The notes: a model not told the origin generated them from the sequence alone. 46,406 nt of DNA from Rubrivivax sp. (GCA_016788525.1 JAEUPD010000175.1:1-46406), one strand, 5' to 3'. Shown: positions 33,036 to 42,293, counted from the stretch's first letter. Translations and numbers: made by a program.

Positions 33036-33087
33036 GGGCTCGGGCCGCGTCGGCCCGGGTGCGACCGGGACCCGTGGCGCCTGGTCA

Positions 33088-33112
33088 ATATACCAAACAA
33101 CCGTTTGTTAAA
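33088..33112. promoter_or_regulatory. PsrA-like TetR operator over an extended -10 promoter
   Basis: CAAAC-AACC-GTTTG lies at 33094-33107, a perfect 5-bp dyad in an AT-rich island. The minus strand then reads TGG-TATATT (33096-33088), a good extended -10 element for the TetR operon. The site also precedes the divergent ggt gene. I recall G/CAAAC-N2-4-GTTTG/C as the PsrA consensus. Confidence 0.6.
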
Positions 33113-33299
33113 AGCCGGTGCCGCGCTTCGCGTTGATTGGCGACGCTGTCGGGCGACGACACTGACCACCCTCGCCAACCCGCATGGCGAGATCGCGGGC
33201 GGCCGGTCGCCGCGGGGCCCCGCACTTACCCGGGTTGCTGCCGACGGGCCGGGCCGCAACGATGCGGGTCCGTCCCTCACCAGGAAAGGTCTGCCTGTC

Positions 33300-35171
33300 A
33301 TGAACGTTCCCCCGGCCCGCAAATTCGTCCGTCCGCCGCTTCGCCTGGCCACCCTGGCGGCCTGCGCGGGCCTGGCCTGCGCGCAGGCGCTGGCCACCGG
33401 CGGCCCCGTCGTCGAAGGCACCGCCTACCGGGGTGGCGTCGTGTCGGTGGCCAACCCCCACGGTGCCGAGGCGGGTGCGCGCATCCTGGAGCAGGGCGGC
33501 AACGCCATCGACGCGGCCGTGGCCATCGCCTACGCGCTGAACGTGGTGGAGCCGCAGTCGGCGGGCGTCGGCGGCGGCGGCTTCATGATGTTCCACTTGG
33601 CACAGTGGGGCCTGACCTTCACGCTGGACACGCGCGAGAAGGCGCCTGCGGGCGCCGCGCGCGACATGTTCGTGGGCGTGCCCAGCGCTTCGCTGCAGGG
33701 TGTGGCCGTCGGTGTGCCGGGCATGGTGCGCGGCACGGCGATGGCCGTGCAGTTGCTGGGCCGCAAGTCGCTGGCGCAGGTGATGGCCCCGGCCATCGAG
33801 CTGGCCGACCAGGGCTTTGCGGCGACGCCGCGGTTCGTCTCGAGCCCCGGGTGCACCAACCCGGCCAGCCGTGCGCTGAATTCGCCCGAGTCGGCGGCCT
33901 ACTTCTGCCCCGGTGGTGCAGCCATTGCGGCGGGCACCGTGGTCACCAACAAGCCGCTGGCCGAGACTTTCCGCCTGATCGCCAGGCATGGCCCGGACTG
34001 CTTCTACAAGCACCTGCCGGACAAGGGCTGCGACATTGCGCTGGGCATCGTCGAGGGCCAGAAGTTCGCCCGCAGCCAGGCCGGCAGCAAGGGCGGCAGC
34101 ATGACGCTGGCCGACCTCGAGGCCTACCAGCCCGCCTTCCGCCTGCCCATCGAAGGCAGCTACCGCGGCTACAAGATCAAGGCCATGGGGCCGCCTTCCT
34201 CCGGGGCGCTGACGGTGCTGCAGATCCTGAAGATGCTGGAGCGCTTCCCGCTGGGCGACACCCACGCCGGCTTCGGCTACGGTTCGGTCAAGACGCTCAA
34301 CGTGATGGCCGACGCAATGCGCCTGGCGTTCGCCGACCGCGCCGACTGGATGGCCGATGCCGATTTCGTGCCGGTGCCCGCCAAGGGCCTGCTCGACCCC
34401 ACTTACCTGGCTGTGCGGGGCGGGGCCATCGTGCCCGGCGTGATGCTGGCCCCGAACCCGCTGCCCGGTGATCCGCGGCCCTACCAGACCGCCGGGCTCG
34501 AGCCGCGGCAGGCCGCGCTCAGGGGCGCGCCGACCACGGGCCCGGAGAACGGCACGACGCACTTCTCGGTGGTGGACCGCTGGGGCAACTTCGTCTCCTA
34601 CACCAACACCATCGAGAGCGGCTACGGCATCGGCGTGTTCGCCGGCTACAAGCGCGCCGACGGCACGTTTCACAACCACGGGTTCCTGCTCAACAACGAG
34701 CTGACCGACTTCAACACGGCGCCCAGCACAAACCGCGTCACCGCCGAGGTTGGCTACAACGACGTGCAGCCGGGCAAGCGCCCGCGCAGCAGCATGAGCC
34801 CGACGATGCTGTTCACCCCCGACGGCAAGCCGGTGCTGGCCTACGGTTCGCCGGGTGGTGCGACCATCATCAACTCGGTGGTCAACATCACCATCAATCT
34901 GGTCGACCACGGCATGCAGCTGCAGCCGGCCATCGACGCGGCGCGCATCTCGGTGGCCAGCAGCGCGCCATCGATCACGCTGGAGACCGCACGCCTGCCG
35001 GCCGGCACCGGGCCGGCCACCGAGGCCGCACTGCGGGCGCTGGGCTACACGGTGGGCACCGGGGATGTCGGCTCGGTGCAGATCGTGGCCGTCGACCCGC
35101 GCGACGGCAAGCAGTACGGGGCGGCAGACAACCGGCGGGAGGGCACGGTGATCGGGCTGCCGCGGCACTGA
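33300..35171 (+). CDS. ggt: Gamma-glutamyltranspeptidase
   Basis: Periplasmic Ntn-hydrolase of 623 residues that cleaves the gamma-glutamyl bond of glutathione. A signal peptide (about 1-33, ending ALA) is followed by AVASP-like entry strands. The large subunit contains NVVEPQSAGVGGGGFMMF. Autocleavage is expected before Thr419 in GTTHFSVVDRWGN, and the small subunit holds PRSSMSPTMLF and YGSPGGATII. ATG 33300 has AGGAAAGG upstream. It is divergent from the mutase operon and shares the operator region; a metabolic link to that operon is not obvious. Confidence 0.95.
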   Translation: MNVPPARKFVRPPLRLATLAACAGLACAQALATGGPVVEGTAYRGGVVSVANPHGAEAGARILEQGGNAIDAAVAIAYALNVVEPQSAGVGGGGFMMFHLAQWGLTFTLDTREKAPAGAARDMFVGVPSASLQGVAVGVPGMVRGTAMAVQLLGRKSLAQVMAPAIELADQGFAATPRFVSSPGCTNPASRALNSPESAAYFCPGGAAIAAGTVVTNKPLAETFRLIARHGPDCFYKHLPDKGCDIALGIVEGQKFARSQAGSKGGSMTLADLEAYQPAFRLPIEGSYRGYKIKAMGPPSSGALTVLQILKMLERFPLGDTHAGFGYGSVKTLNVMADAMRLAFADRADWMADADFVPVPAKGLLDPTYLAVRGGAIVPGVMLAPNPLPGDPRPYQTAGLEPRQAALRGAPTTGPENGTTHFSVVDRWGNFVSYTNTIESGYGIGVFAGYKRADGTFHNHGFLLNNELTDFNTAPSTNRVTAEVGYNDVQPGKRPRSSMSPTMLFTPDGKPVLAYGSPGGATIINSVVNITINLVDHGMQLQPAIDAARISVASSAPSITLETARLPAGTGPATEAALRALGYTVGTGDVGSVQIVAVDPRDGKQYGAADNRREGTVIGLPRH

Positions 35172-35228
35172 GTGCGGCGAGCGGCCACGTTGCCGGCCTG
35201 GCCGCTGCTGCTGCGGCCGGCGGCCGCG

Positions 35229-35720
35229 CTACGACACCACGAACGCCGCCGCCCCGGTGGCGATGAGTTCGCCTTCGTCGTTGTGCAGCGCCATCTGGGT
35301 GGAGCCGATGCGCCCGCCCAGGCGCGTGACCTGGGCGGTGGCCTCGAAGTGCTTGCCCAGCCCCTGGCGCAGGAAGTCGATGCGCAGGTCGATGGTGCCC
35401 ATGCGCGCGAAGCGGTGCAGCACCTGTACCGCGCTGTCGCCGGGGTGGCGCTCGGCAATGGCCACCATCAGCGCCAGGCCGGCCATCGCGTCGAGCACCG
35501 AGGAGATCACGCCGCCGTGCAGGCGACCATAGGCGAAGTGGCCAACGAGCTCGGGCTTCATCTCGAAGCGGCCGCGCACGTCGCCCGGTTGCACCGACAG
35601 CACCTTCAGCCCGAGCACCTTGTTGAAGCTGATGTGGTGCTCGAACATTTCGCGCACGGCGCCTTCGAGGCGCGCCTGCTCCTCGGCGCTGCGCGGGGCG
35701 GCCGGCGCCGTGGCGGTCAT
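35229..35720 (-). CDS. Hotdog thioesterase ending the carboxylase/BKACE operon
   Basis: Protein of 163 residues with the PaaI/YiiD-type hotdog core GHFAYGRLHGGVISSVLDAMAGLA cut as FAYGRLHGGVISSVLD then AMAGLALMVA. Later strands include TIDLRIDFLRQGLGKHFEA and GRIGSTQMALHND. The Asp in SVLD is the expected acid. The ATG overlaps the BKACE stop as ATGA, so it is coupled to the last steps of the operon. It may release a stalled acyl-CoA or the product of the BKACE reaction; the substrate is unknown. Confidence 0.87.
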   Translation of the reverse strand: MTATAPAAPRSAEEQARLEGAVREMFEHHISFNKVLGLKVLSVQPGDVRGRFEMKPELVGHFAYGRLHGGVISSVLDAMAGLALMVAIAERHPGDSAVQVLHRFARMGTIDLRIDFLRQGLGKHFEATAQVTRLGGRIGSTQMALHNDEGELIATGAAAFVVS

Positions 35721-36712
35721 GCCAGGGCCGGCGCAGCTGCGAGGCCCAGGCGTGCGCGGGCGTCGGCCGGGCTGGCGACCTCTCGGCCGCAATCGCGTGC
35801 CACGCGCGCCAGCGCCTCGATGAGCGCGCCGTTGCCCCGCGCACGTTCGCCGCTTGGCAGGTAGAAGGTGTCCTCGAGGCCGGTGCGCAGCATGCCGCCG
35901 AGCTCGGCCGTGCGCCGGTGCACGGGCCAGATCTCGGCGCGGCCGATGAGAGTCGTCTGCCACACCGCATCCTTCGGCGCGTAGCGCGGCAGCAGCGCGA
36001 GCAGGTCGGCGTCGGCCGGCATGCCGCTCGCCACGCCCATGACGAAGTTCACCTCGGGCACGAATGTCAGCCCCCTGGTCGCGGCTTCGCCGCGCCCGCG
36101 CCCCGAGGGGGGTGCGCCGGCTTGGGACGGCCCGGCGCCGGCGCCGCTGAACATGCCGGCCTTCAGGTACATGCCCACGCTCCTGACGATGCCGACGTCG
36201 AAGCACTCGAACTCCGGGTGCGTGCCGCACTCGGCCATCGCGTCGAGCATCTGCTGGATCTTGGCCACCGGGTTGTCGAACACCATCGGCGGCCAGGCCC
36301 AGCTGCCGTCTTCCTTGATCTTCAGGTAGTTCAGGCTGCCGGCGTTGCACGCCGCGGCCTCGGGCTTCACTCGCTGGATGCACGCGATGGGGCCCGACAC
36401 ATCCTTGCCCACCACACCCGTGGTCAGGTTGATGACGACGCCCGGGCAGGCAGCGCGAATCGCATTCACCACCGCTTCTGCGACATCGGGGTCCCAGCTC
36501 GGCATGTGGCCCATGCCCGGCTCCTGGCTCCGCAGGTGCACGTGCATGATGCTGGCGCCGGCGTTGAAGGCGTCGCGCGCCTCGGCGGCCATCTGCGCGG
36601 GCGTCACCGGTACCGGGTGCTGCCTCGGGTCGGTGAGCACGCCGGTCAGCGCGCAGGTGAGGATGGCCTTGTCCGGGTTGACCGCGGCCGCGCGGTCGCT
36701 CGCATTCATCAT
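35717..36712 (-). CDS. BKACE (beta-keto acid cleavage enzyme, DUF849) with an internal insert
   Basis: Protein of 331 residues, (beta/alpha)8 barrel, zinc dependent. It opens with AILTCALTGVLTDP and has HVHLRSQEPG (the His pair at about 57 and 59), INLTTGV and EVNFVMGVASGM. Family members condense a beta-keto acid with acetyl-CoA to give acetoacetate and a new acyl-CoA. Residues about 191-217 are a Gly/Pro/Arg-rich insert encoded by a GC-palindrome repeat, between KAGMFSG and PEVNFVMG where homologues run on directly. The start overlaps the carboxylase alpha stop; the stop overlaps the thioesterase start. The keto-acid substrate is unknown, and the insert could affect activity. Confidence 0.88.
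   Translation of the reverse strand: MMNASDRAAAVNPDKAILTCALTGVLTDPRQHPVPVTPAQMAAEARDAFNAGASIMHVHLRSQEPGMGHMPSWDPDVAEAVVNAIRAACPGVVINLTTGVVGKDVSGPIACIQRVKPEAAACNAGSLNYLKIKEDGSWAWPPMVFDNPVAKIQQMLDAMAECGTHPEFECFDVGIVRSVGMYLKAGMFSGAGAGPSQAGAPPSGRGRGEAATRGLTFVPEVNFVMGVASGMPADADLLALLPRYAPKDAVWQTTLIGRAEIWPVHRRTAELGGMLRTGLEDTFYLPSGERARGNGALIEALARVARDCGREVASPADARARLGLAAAPALA
36062..36142. repeat. GC-palindromic repeat inserted in frame in the BKACE gene
   Basis: About 81 bp around the dyad CCCCGAGGGG (36101-36110), flanked by GCGGCTTCGCCGC and GGCGCCGGCGCC. Its sequence class matches the element at 44.19 kb. The length keeps the BKACE frame open and adds about 27 residues. Confidence 0.6.
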
Positions 36713-38640
36713 TCGGCGATCTCCAGTTCCACGAGCACCGTGCCCGCGGCCACGCTGGCCTTGGGTGCGGCGTGCACGGCCTTCACGGTGCCGGCCGCGG
36801 CGGCGTGAAGCCACATCTCCATCTTCATGGCCTCCACGCAGACCATGGCCTGTCCGGCCCGCACCGCCTGGCCGACGGCAACGTTGACCTGCGCCACCAC
36901 GCCGGCCACCGGGGCGCGCGCCCGCCTCGGGTCGAGCGCCGCGTCGGCAGCAGGGTAGGGTGAGGCTTCGCGGAAGCGGAACACCGCGCCGTCGATCGCG
37001 AGCTGCACGCCGCCATCGCCGCCCAGGTGCGCGTGCAGGCGCCGGCGCACGCCATCGACCGTGCAGCGCAGCGACGCGCCTTCGAGCGCATCGACCTGCA
37101 CGCCTTCGGGCGGCGCGCGCAACGTGCGCTTCAGTTCATAGGCACCGTCGCCGGCGAGCAGCGTGAGGTCGAACCGCGCCACGCTGGCCGGGCGGGCGCT
37201 CGCTGCATCGACGTGGCCTGCCAGCAGCGCCGCGGCGATGCGCCAGGCGTCTTCGGGCGGCTCGGGCCGCACGAGCAGCGGCTCGCGTGCTTCCTGCCAC
37301 TCGTCCAGCAGCGTCGTGGTCATCGACGCCGACGAGAACCGCGGGTGGTTGACCAGGTCGCGCAGGAAGCGGGCATTGCTGGCCGGACCGAACAATGGCA
37401 CCTCTTCCAGCCCGCGCGTCAGGCGACGGATGGCGTCCTTCCGGTCGTGGCCGTGGGCGATGAACTTGGCCACCATCGCGTCGTAGTACGGCGTCACCTC
37501 GCCGCCAGCGGCGATGCCGTGGTCGATGCGCACCTCTCCCGCTTCGGGCGCCCAGCCGTCGATCCGCCCGGCCTGCGGTTTCCAGCCGTCGTAAGGGTCT
37601 TCGGCGTAGAGGCGCGCCTCGATCGCGTGGCCGGTGAAGCGGACGTCGGCCTGCAGGCGCGGCACCAGGTTCGTCAACGGCTCGCCGGCGGCGATGCGCA
37701 ACTGCCACTCGACGAGGTCGAAGCCGGTGACGCACTCGGTGACCGGGTGCTCCACCTGCAGCCGCGTGTTCATCTCGAGGAAGTAGTGCCTCAACCCGGC
37801 ATCGACGATGAACTCCACCGTGCCGGCGCCGCGGTAGCCCACGGCCAGCGCGGCGGCCACGGCGTCGCGGCCCATCGCTTCGCGCATCGCGGCATTGACG
37901 ACTGGCGACGGCGCCTCCTCGATCACCTTCTGGCGCCGGCGCTGCGCGGTGCAGTCGCGCTCGCCCAGGTGCACGGCGTGGCCGTGCGCATCGGCGAAGA
38001 CCTGGATCTCGATGTGGCGCCCGCCTTCGACGAGGCGCTCCAGCATCAGCGTGCCGCTGCCGAAGGCGCCTTGCGCTTCGCGGCGTGCGCCCGCCAGGGC
38101 CTCGGGCAGGGCGGCCAGATCACGCACGAGGCGCATGCCGCGCCCGCCGCCACCGGCCACCGCCTTCACCAGCAGCGGCGCGCCCAGGCGCCGCGCTTCG
38201 GCGGCGAGGTGTTCGTCGCTCTGATCGTCGCCGAGGTAGCCCGGTGCGCAGGGCACGCCGGCGTCGCGCATGCGGCGTTTGGCCGCGGCCTTGTCGCCCA
38301 TGGCCGCGATGGCCTCGGGCGGCGGGCCGATGAAGACGAGCCCAGCCTCCGCACAGGCGCGCGCGAAGTCGGCGCGCTCGCTCAAGAAACCATAGCCCGG
38401 GTGCACGGCATCGGCACCGGTGCGGCGCGCGGCGTCGAGCAGGGCGGCGATGTTCAGGTACGACTCGGCCGCCGGTGGCGCGCCGATGCGCACCGCCTCG
38501 TCGGCCATGGCGACATGCGGCGCGCTCGCATCGGCATCGCTGCACACGGCCACGGTCCGGTAGCCGAGGCGATGCGCGGTGCGCAGCACGCGGCAGGCGA
38601 TCTCGCCGCGATTGGCGACGAGGACCTTGCGAAACGTCAT
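36709..38640 (-). CDS. Acyl-CoA carboxylase alpha subunit (biotin carboxylase + biotin carrier)
   Basis: Protein of 643 residues. The ATP-grasp biotin carboxylase domain starts FRKVLVANRGEIACRVLRTA and contains KAVAGGGGRGMRLV and HIEIQVFAD. A linker/BT domain follows, and the C-terminal biotinyl domain has EAMKMEM with Lys606 for biotin. This matches the alpha chains of methylcrotonyl- and geranyl-CoA carboxylases (LiuD, AtuF). ATGA overlaps join it to the hydratase upstream and BKACE downstream. It pairs with the beta subunit at 40683-42293. Substrate class (branched 3-methyl-enoyl-CoA) is inferred from operon order. Confidence 0.93.
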   Translation of the reverse strand: MTFRKVLVANRGEIACRVLRTAHRLGYRTVAVCSDADASAPHVAMADEAVRIGAPPAAESYLNIAALLDAARRTGADAVHPGYGFLSERADFARACAEAGLVFIGPPPEAIAAMGDKAAAKRRMRDAGVPCAPGYLGDDQSDEHLAAEARRLGAPLLVKAVAGGGGRGMRLVRDLAALPEALAGARREAQGAFGSGTLMLERLVEGGRHIEIQVFADAHGHAVHLGERDCTAQRRRQKVIEEAPSPVVNAAMREAMGRDAVAAALAVGYRGAGTVEFIVDAGLRHYFLEMNTRLQVEHPVTECVTGFDLVEWQLRIAAGEPLTNLVPRLQADVRFTGHAIEARLYAEDPYDGWKPQAGRIDGWAPEAGEVRIDHGIAAGGEVTPYYDAMVAKFIAHGHDRKDAIRRLTRGLEEVPLFGPASNARFLRDLVNHPRFSSASMTTTLLDEWQEAREPLLVRPEPPEDAWRIAAALLAGHVDAASARPASVARFDLTLLAGDGAYELKRTLRAPPEGVQVDALEGASLRCTVDGVRRRLHAHLGGDGGVQLAIDGAVFRFREASPYPAADAALDPRRARAPVAGVVAQVNVAVGQAVRAGQAMVCVEAMKMEMWLHAAAAGTVKAVHAAPKASVAAGTVLVELEIAE

Positions 38641-39476
38641 GCGGAACCACCCTCGGCGGCCGGGGGATCCTGCGGCACCCAGTCTGGCCGGCGCTTCTGG
38701 AGGAAGGCCATCGTGCCTTCCACGCCTTCGGGCCCGAGCACGGCCTTCGAGAACGCCTGCGCCGCCTCGGGCACCAGCACGGCCGGCGCCGTGAAGCGCG
38801 CCTTGGCCAGCAGCGCCTTCGTGGCCGCCAGGGCGCCTGGGGCGCAGGCGAGCACCTGCGTCACGATGCGGCCGACGGCCCAGTCGAGCACCTCGGCGTC
38901 GTGCACCTCGTGCACCAGGCGCAACCGCAGCGCTTCCTGCGATTCGACCTTGGCCCCCGTGACGGCCAGGCGCTTGGTCTCGGCGTAGCCGATGCGCTCG
39001 ACGAGAAACGGCCCCACCTGCGCCGGCAACAGGCCGAGGCCCGTTTCGGGCAGGCGGAACGCCACGCTGTCGTCGGCGATGCTGAGGTCGCTCACACAGG
39101 CCAGGCCGAAGCCGCCGCCCATCACCGTGCCCTGCAGCACGGTGATCATGGCCAGCCCGGTGTTGGCGTAGGCGACGCACAGCTCGCCGAACGTGGCGTT
39201 GGTCGTGGCCAGCGCGCGCGGGTCCTCGGCGAGGCGGCCGCGCGCCGCGGCCATGTCCTTGATGTCGCCTCCGGCGCAGAAGTGGCCGCCTGCGCCGCGC
39301 AGCACCAGCACGCGGGTGTGCTCGTCCATCTCGGCCTGCGCCAGCACGGCGCGCAGCTCGCGCACCATCTGCAGCGACATCGCATTGCGTACCTCGGGCC
39401 GGTTGAGCGTGACGTGCAGCACCGGCCCTTCGCGCTTCAGCGCCAGGGTCTCGAAGTGGACCAGCTCGACACTCAT
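38637..39476 (-). CDS. Enoyl-CoA hydratase, AtuE/LiuC-like position
   Basis: Crotonase of 279 residues. The oxyanion motifs are GAGGHFCAGGDIKDM (near 62) and TVLQGTVMGGGFGLACVSDLS (near 110). LPETGLGLLPAQVGPFLVER contains the Glu used by hydratases of the methylglutaconyl type. It lies between an acyl-CoA dehydrogenase and the carboxylase alpha gene, as AtuE does, and probably hydrates the carboxylated enoyl-CoA. Stop overlaps the alpha gene start (ATGA); 7 bp separate it from the dehydrogenase. The exact substrate is inferred only. Confidence 0.9.
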   Translation of the reverse strand: MSVELVHFETLALKREGPVLHVTLNRPEVRNAMSLQMVRELRAVLAQAEMDEHTRVLVLRGAGGHFCAGGDIKDMAAARGRLAEDPRALATTNATFGELCVAYANTGLAMITVLQGTVMGGGFGLACVSDLSIADDSVAFRLPETGLGLLPAQVGPFLVERIGYAETKRLAVTGAKVESQEALRLRLVHEVHDAEVLDWAVGRIVTQVLACAPGALAATKALLAKARFTAPAVLVPEAAQAFSKAVLGPEGVEGTMAFLQKRRPDWVPQDPPAAEGGSA

Positions 39477-39483
39477 CGTGGCC

Positions 39484-40641
39484 TCAATGCGCGCCCTTGG
39501 GCAGCGTGCCCTCGAGCTTGCAGATGATGCCGAGCATGACCTCGTCGGCGCCGCCGCCGATGGAGGTGAGGCGGCCGTCGCGGTAGGCCTGCGAGAGCGG
39601 GTTGTCGGCGGTGAAGCCCATGCCGCCCCAGTACTGCAGGCAGCTGTCGGCCACTTCGCGCCCCAGCCGCCCGGCCTTGAGCTTGGCCATGCTGGCCAGC
39701 TTGGTGACGTCCTTGCCGCTGACGTACAGCTCCACCGCGCGGTAGGTCAGCGCACGCAGTGCTTCGACCTCCGTGCGCAGTTCCGCGAGGCGGAAGTGCA
39801 CCACCTGGTTGTCGAGAATGCTCTTGCCAAAGGCCTTGCGCTGGCGTGTGTAGTCGACGGTAAGGTCGATCAGCCGGTCCATGCTCTTCAGCCCCGCGGC
39901 GGCGCCCCACAGCCGCTCTTCCTGGAACTGCAGCATCTGGAAGGCGAAGCCCATGCCTTCCTGGCCGATCAGGTTTCGCCGTGGCACGCGCACGTTGTCG
40001 AAGAACAGTTGCGCGGTGTCGGAGCTGTGCATGCCGATCTTGTTGATCTTCTGCTTGGTGATGCCGGGGCTGTCCATCGGCACGACGATCAGGCTCTTGT
40101 TCTTGTGCGGCGAGCCGCCTTCGCTGGTGTTGGCGAGCAGACAGCACCAGTCGGCCTTCAACCCGTTGGTGATCCACATCTTGGTGCCGTTGATGACGTA
40201 GTCGCCGCCGTCGTGCCGGGCGCTGGTCTTGACGGCGGCCACATCGCTGCCGCCGCCGGGTTCGCTCACGCCCAGGCAGGCCACGTAGTCGCCGGCGATG
40301 GTGGGCACGAGGTATTCCTTGCGCAGCTCGTCGCTGCCGAAGCGGGCCAGCGCCGGCGTGGCCATGTCGGTCTGCACGCCGATGGCCATCGGGATGCCAC
40401 CGCAGGAGCACACGCCCAGCGCCTCGGCCATGACAAGGCTGTAGCTGAAGTCGAGGCCCTGGCCGCCGTATTCCTCGGGGTACTTCAGGCCGAGCAGCCC
40501 CAGATCGCCGAGCTTCTTGAAGACCTCGTGGCTCGGGAACTGTTCGGCCTTCTCCCACTCGGGCACGAACGGATTGATTTCCTTCTGCACGAACTTGATC
40601 ACCGTGTCTTCGATCTGGCGGTGCTCGGGCGTGAACTTCAT
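39484..40641 (-). CDS. Acyl-CoA dehydrogenase, AtuD-like
   Basis: FAD enzyme of 385 residues. It has the ACAD blocks YPEEYGGQGLDFSYS, LGVSEPGGGSDVAAVKT, NGTKMWITNG and LQYWGGMGF. At the usual C-terminal base position it has GGGADEVML, with no Glu aligned to MCAD Glu376. Glu242 in QEERLWGAAAG instead matches the base of isovaleryl-CoA dehydrogenase, pointing to a branched or isoprenoid acyl-CoA. GGAG sits 7 nt before the ATG. It sits between the carboxyltransferase and hydratase genes, as citronellyl-CoA dehydrogenase AtuD does. Electron transfer would go to ETF, not encoded here. Confidence 0.92.
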   Translation of the reverse strand: MKFTPEHRQIEDTVIKFVQKEINPFVPEWEKAEQFPSHEVFKKLGDLGLLGLKYPEEYGGQGLDFSYSLVMAEALGVCSCGGIPMAIGVQTDMATPALARFGSDELRKEYLVPTIAGDYVACLGVSEPGGGSDVAAVKTSARHDGGDYVINGTKMWITNGLKADWCCLLANTSEGGSPHKNKSLIVVPMDSPGITKQKINKIGMHSSDTAQLFFDNVRVPRRNLIGQEGMGFAFQMLQFQEERLWGAAAGLKSMDRLIDLTVDYTRQRKAFGKSILDNQVVHFRLAELRTEVEALRALTYRAVELYVSGKDVTKLASMAKLKAGRLGREVADSCLQYWGGMGFTADNPLSQAYRDGRLTSIGGGADEVMLGIICKLEGTLPKGAH

Positions 40642-40682
40642 GGGGTTCTCCAGGTGCGATCTGATTCGGCGCCGCGCTGGGC

Positions 40683-42293
40683 TCAGAGCCGCGCCACGCC
40701 AAACGTGTTGGGGCGCAGCGTGCGCGCGGCGGCCTCCGCGACAATCGTCAGGCACAGTCCGAGCACGCGCCGGGTGTCACGCGGGTCGATGATGCCGTCG
40801 TCCCACAGGCGCGCCGTGCCAAAGAGCGCCGTGCTCTCGGCATCGAGGCGGCGGCGCAGCGCATCGCTCATGGCGGCCAGTGCTTCGTCGTTGGGCTGCT
40901 GGCCGATCTTCATGAGCTTGTTGCGGTTGACGATGTCCATCACCTTGGCCGCCTGCGCGCCGCCCATGACCGCGGTGCGCGCGCTCGGCCAGGCGAAGAT
41001 GAAGCGCGGGTCGAAGCCGCGCCCGCACATGCCGTAGTTGCCGGCGCCGAAGCTGCCGCCCAGCACGACGGTGAACTTGGGCACGCGGGCGTTGGCCACC
41101 GCCTGGATCATCTTGCTGCCGTGCTTGATGGCGCCGGCGTGCTCGGCCGCGCGGCCGACCATGTAGCCCGTGGTGTTCTGCAAGAAGACGAGCGGCGTGC
41201 CGCTCTGGTCGCACAACTGGATGAACTGGCCGGCCTTGGTGCTGCCGGCGGGCTGGATGGGGCCGTTGTTGCCGATGAGCCCGACCGCGTGGCCGTGGAT
41301 GCGGGCGTGGCCGCACAGCGTGTCGGTGGCGTAGGCGGCCTTGAACTCCAGGAAGTCGCTGGCGTCGACGAGGCGCGCAATGACTTCGCGCACGTCGTAG
41401 GGCTCGCGCTCGTCAGAGGGCACCACGCCCATCAGCTCCTCGGCCGCGTACAGCGGCTCGGGGGCGGTGGGTCGGGGCATCACGGTGTCCCATGGCAGCT
41501 TGTCGATCAGCTCACGCGCCACGGCGATGGCGTGGGCGTCGTTCTCGGTGAGGTACTCGCCCAGGCCCGTGATCGAGGCGTGCGTCTCGGCGCCGCCGAG
41601 TTCCTCTTCGCTGGCGTCTTCGCCGATCGCGGCCTTCACCAGCGGCGGGCCGGCCAGGTAGATGCTGCTGCGGTTCTTCACCAGCACCACGTAGTCCGAA
41701 AGGCCCGGCAGGTACGCGCCGCCGGCGGTGGAAGCGCCATGCACCACCGCAACCTGCGGAATGCCGGCGGCCGACAGGCGCGCCTGGTTGGCGAACGTGC
41801 GCCCGCCGTCGACGAAGATCTCGGCCTGGTACAGCAGGTTGGCGCCGCCGGACTCGACCAGCGCCACCAGAGGCAGCTTGTTCTCGCGCGCCAGCTCCTG
41901 CGCGCGCAGCGCCTTCCTCAGGCCCATCGGCGCCACGGTGCCGCCCTTGATGCCGCTGTCGCTGGCCGAGACGAGCACGCGCCTGCCGGCGACCACGCCG
42001 ATGCCGACGATGCTGCCGCCGCCCATCACGGCTTTCCTGCCGTCGTCGTCGTGCATGCCCAGGCCCGCGAGCGTGCTCAGTTCGAGGAACTCGCTGCCGC
42101 GGTCGATGAGGCGGGCCACGCGCTCGCGCGGCAGCAGCTGGCCGCGTTCCTCGAACCTCTTGCGCTTGCTTTCGCTTTCGGCCACCACCAGCGCCTCGAG
42201 CCGGCGAACCTCGGCCAGGCGCTCGTGCATGCGCGCGGCGTTGGCCTGGAAGGCCGCCGAGGCCGGGTCCAGCGCAGTGGCGATGCGGGTCAT
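40683..42293 (-). CDS. Acyl-CoA carboxylase beta (carboxyltransferase), AtuC-like
   Basis: Protein of 536 residues, length as in LiuB/AtuC. Two crotonase-like halves: the first with GKLLPRER-type QLLPRERVARLIDRG, LVESGGANL and STAGGAYLPGLSDY, the second with IGNNGPIQPAGSTKAGQFI, FLQNTTGYMVG and GSFGAGNYGMCGRGFDPRF. It transfers carboxybiotin CO2 to the gamma-methyl of a 3-methyl-enoyl-CoA. SASDSGIKGGTVAPMG is nearer to my recollection of AtuC-group enzymes than to methylcrotonyl-CoA carboxylase, but I cannot fix the substrate by eye. ATG 42293. Confidence 0.92.
   Translation of the reverse strand: MTRIATALDPASAAFQANAARMHERLAEVRRLEALVVAESESKRKRFEERGQLLPRERVARLIDRGSEFLELSTLAGLGMHDDDGRKAVMGGGSIVGIGVVAGRRVLVSASDSGIKGGTVAPMGLRKALRAQELARENKLPLVALVESGGANLLYQAEIFVDGGRTFANQARLSAAGIPQVAVVHGASTAGGAYLPGLSDYVVLVKNRSSIYLAGPPLVKAAIGEDASEEELGGAETHASITGLGEYLTENDAHAIAVARELIDKLPWDTVMPRPTAPEPLYAAEELMGVVPSDEREPYDVREVIARLVDASDFLEFKAAYATDTLCGHARIHGHAVGLIGNNGPIQPAGSTKAGQFIQLCDQSGTPLVFLQNTTGYMVGRAAEHAGAIKHGSKMIQAVANARVPKFTVVLGGSFGAGNYGMCGRGFDPRFIFAWPSARTAVMGGAQAAKVMDIVNRNKLMKIGQQPNDEALAAMSDALRRRLDAESTALFGTARLWDDGIIDPRDTRRVLGLCLTIVAEAAARTLRPNTFGVARL

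Noticed and set aside
36709-42293. Leucine-degradation liu operon
   Set aside because: Gene order differs (carboxyltransferase before the dehydrogenase, SDR first) and no HMG-CoA lyase follows; the atu-type order fits better, though leucine use is not excluded.
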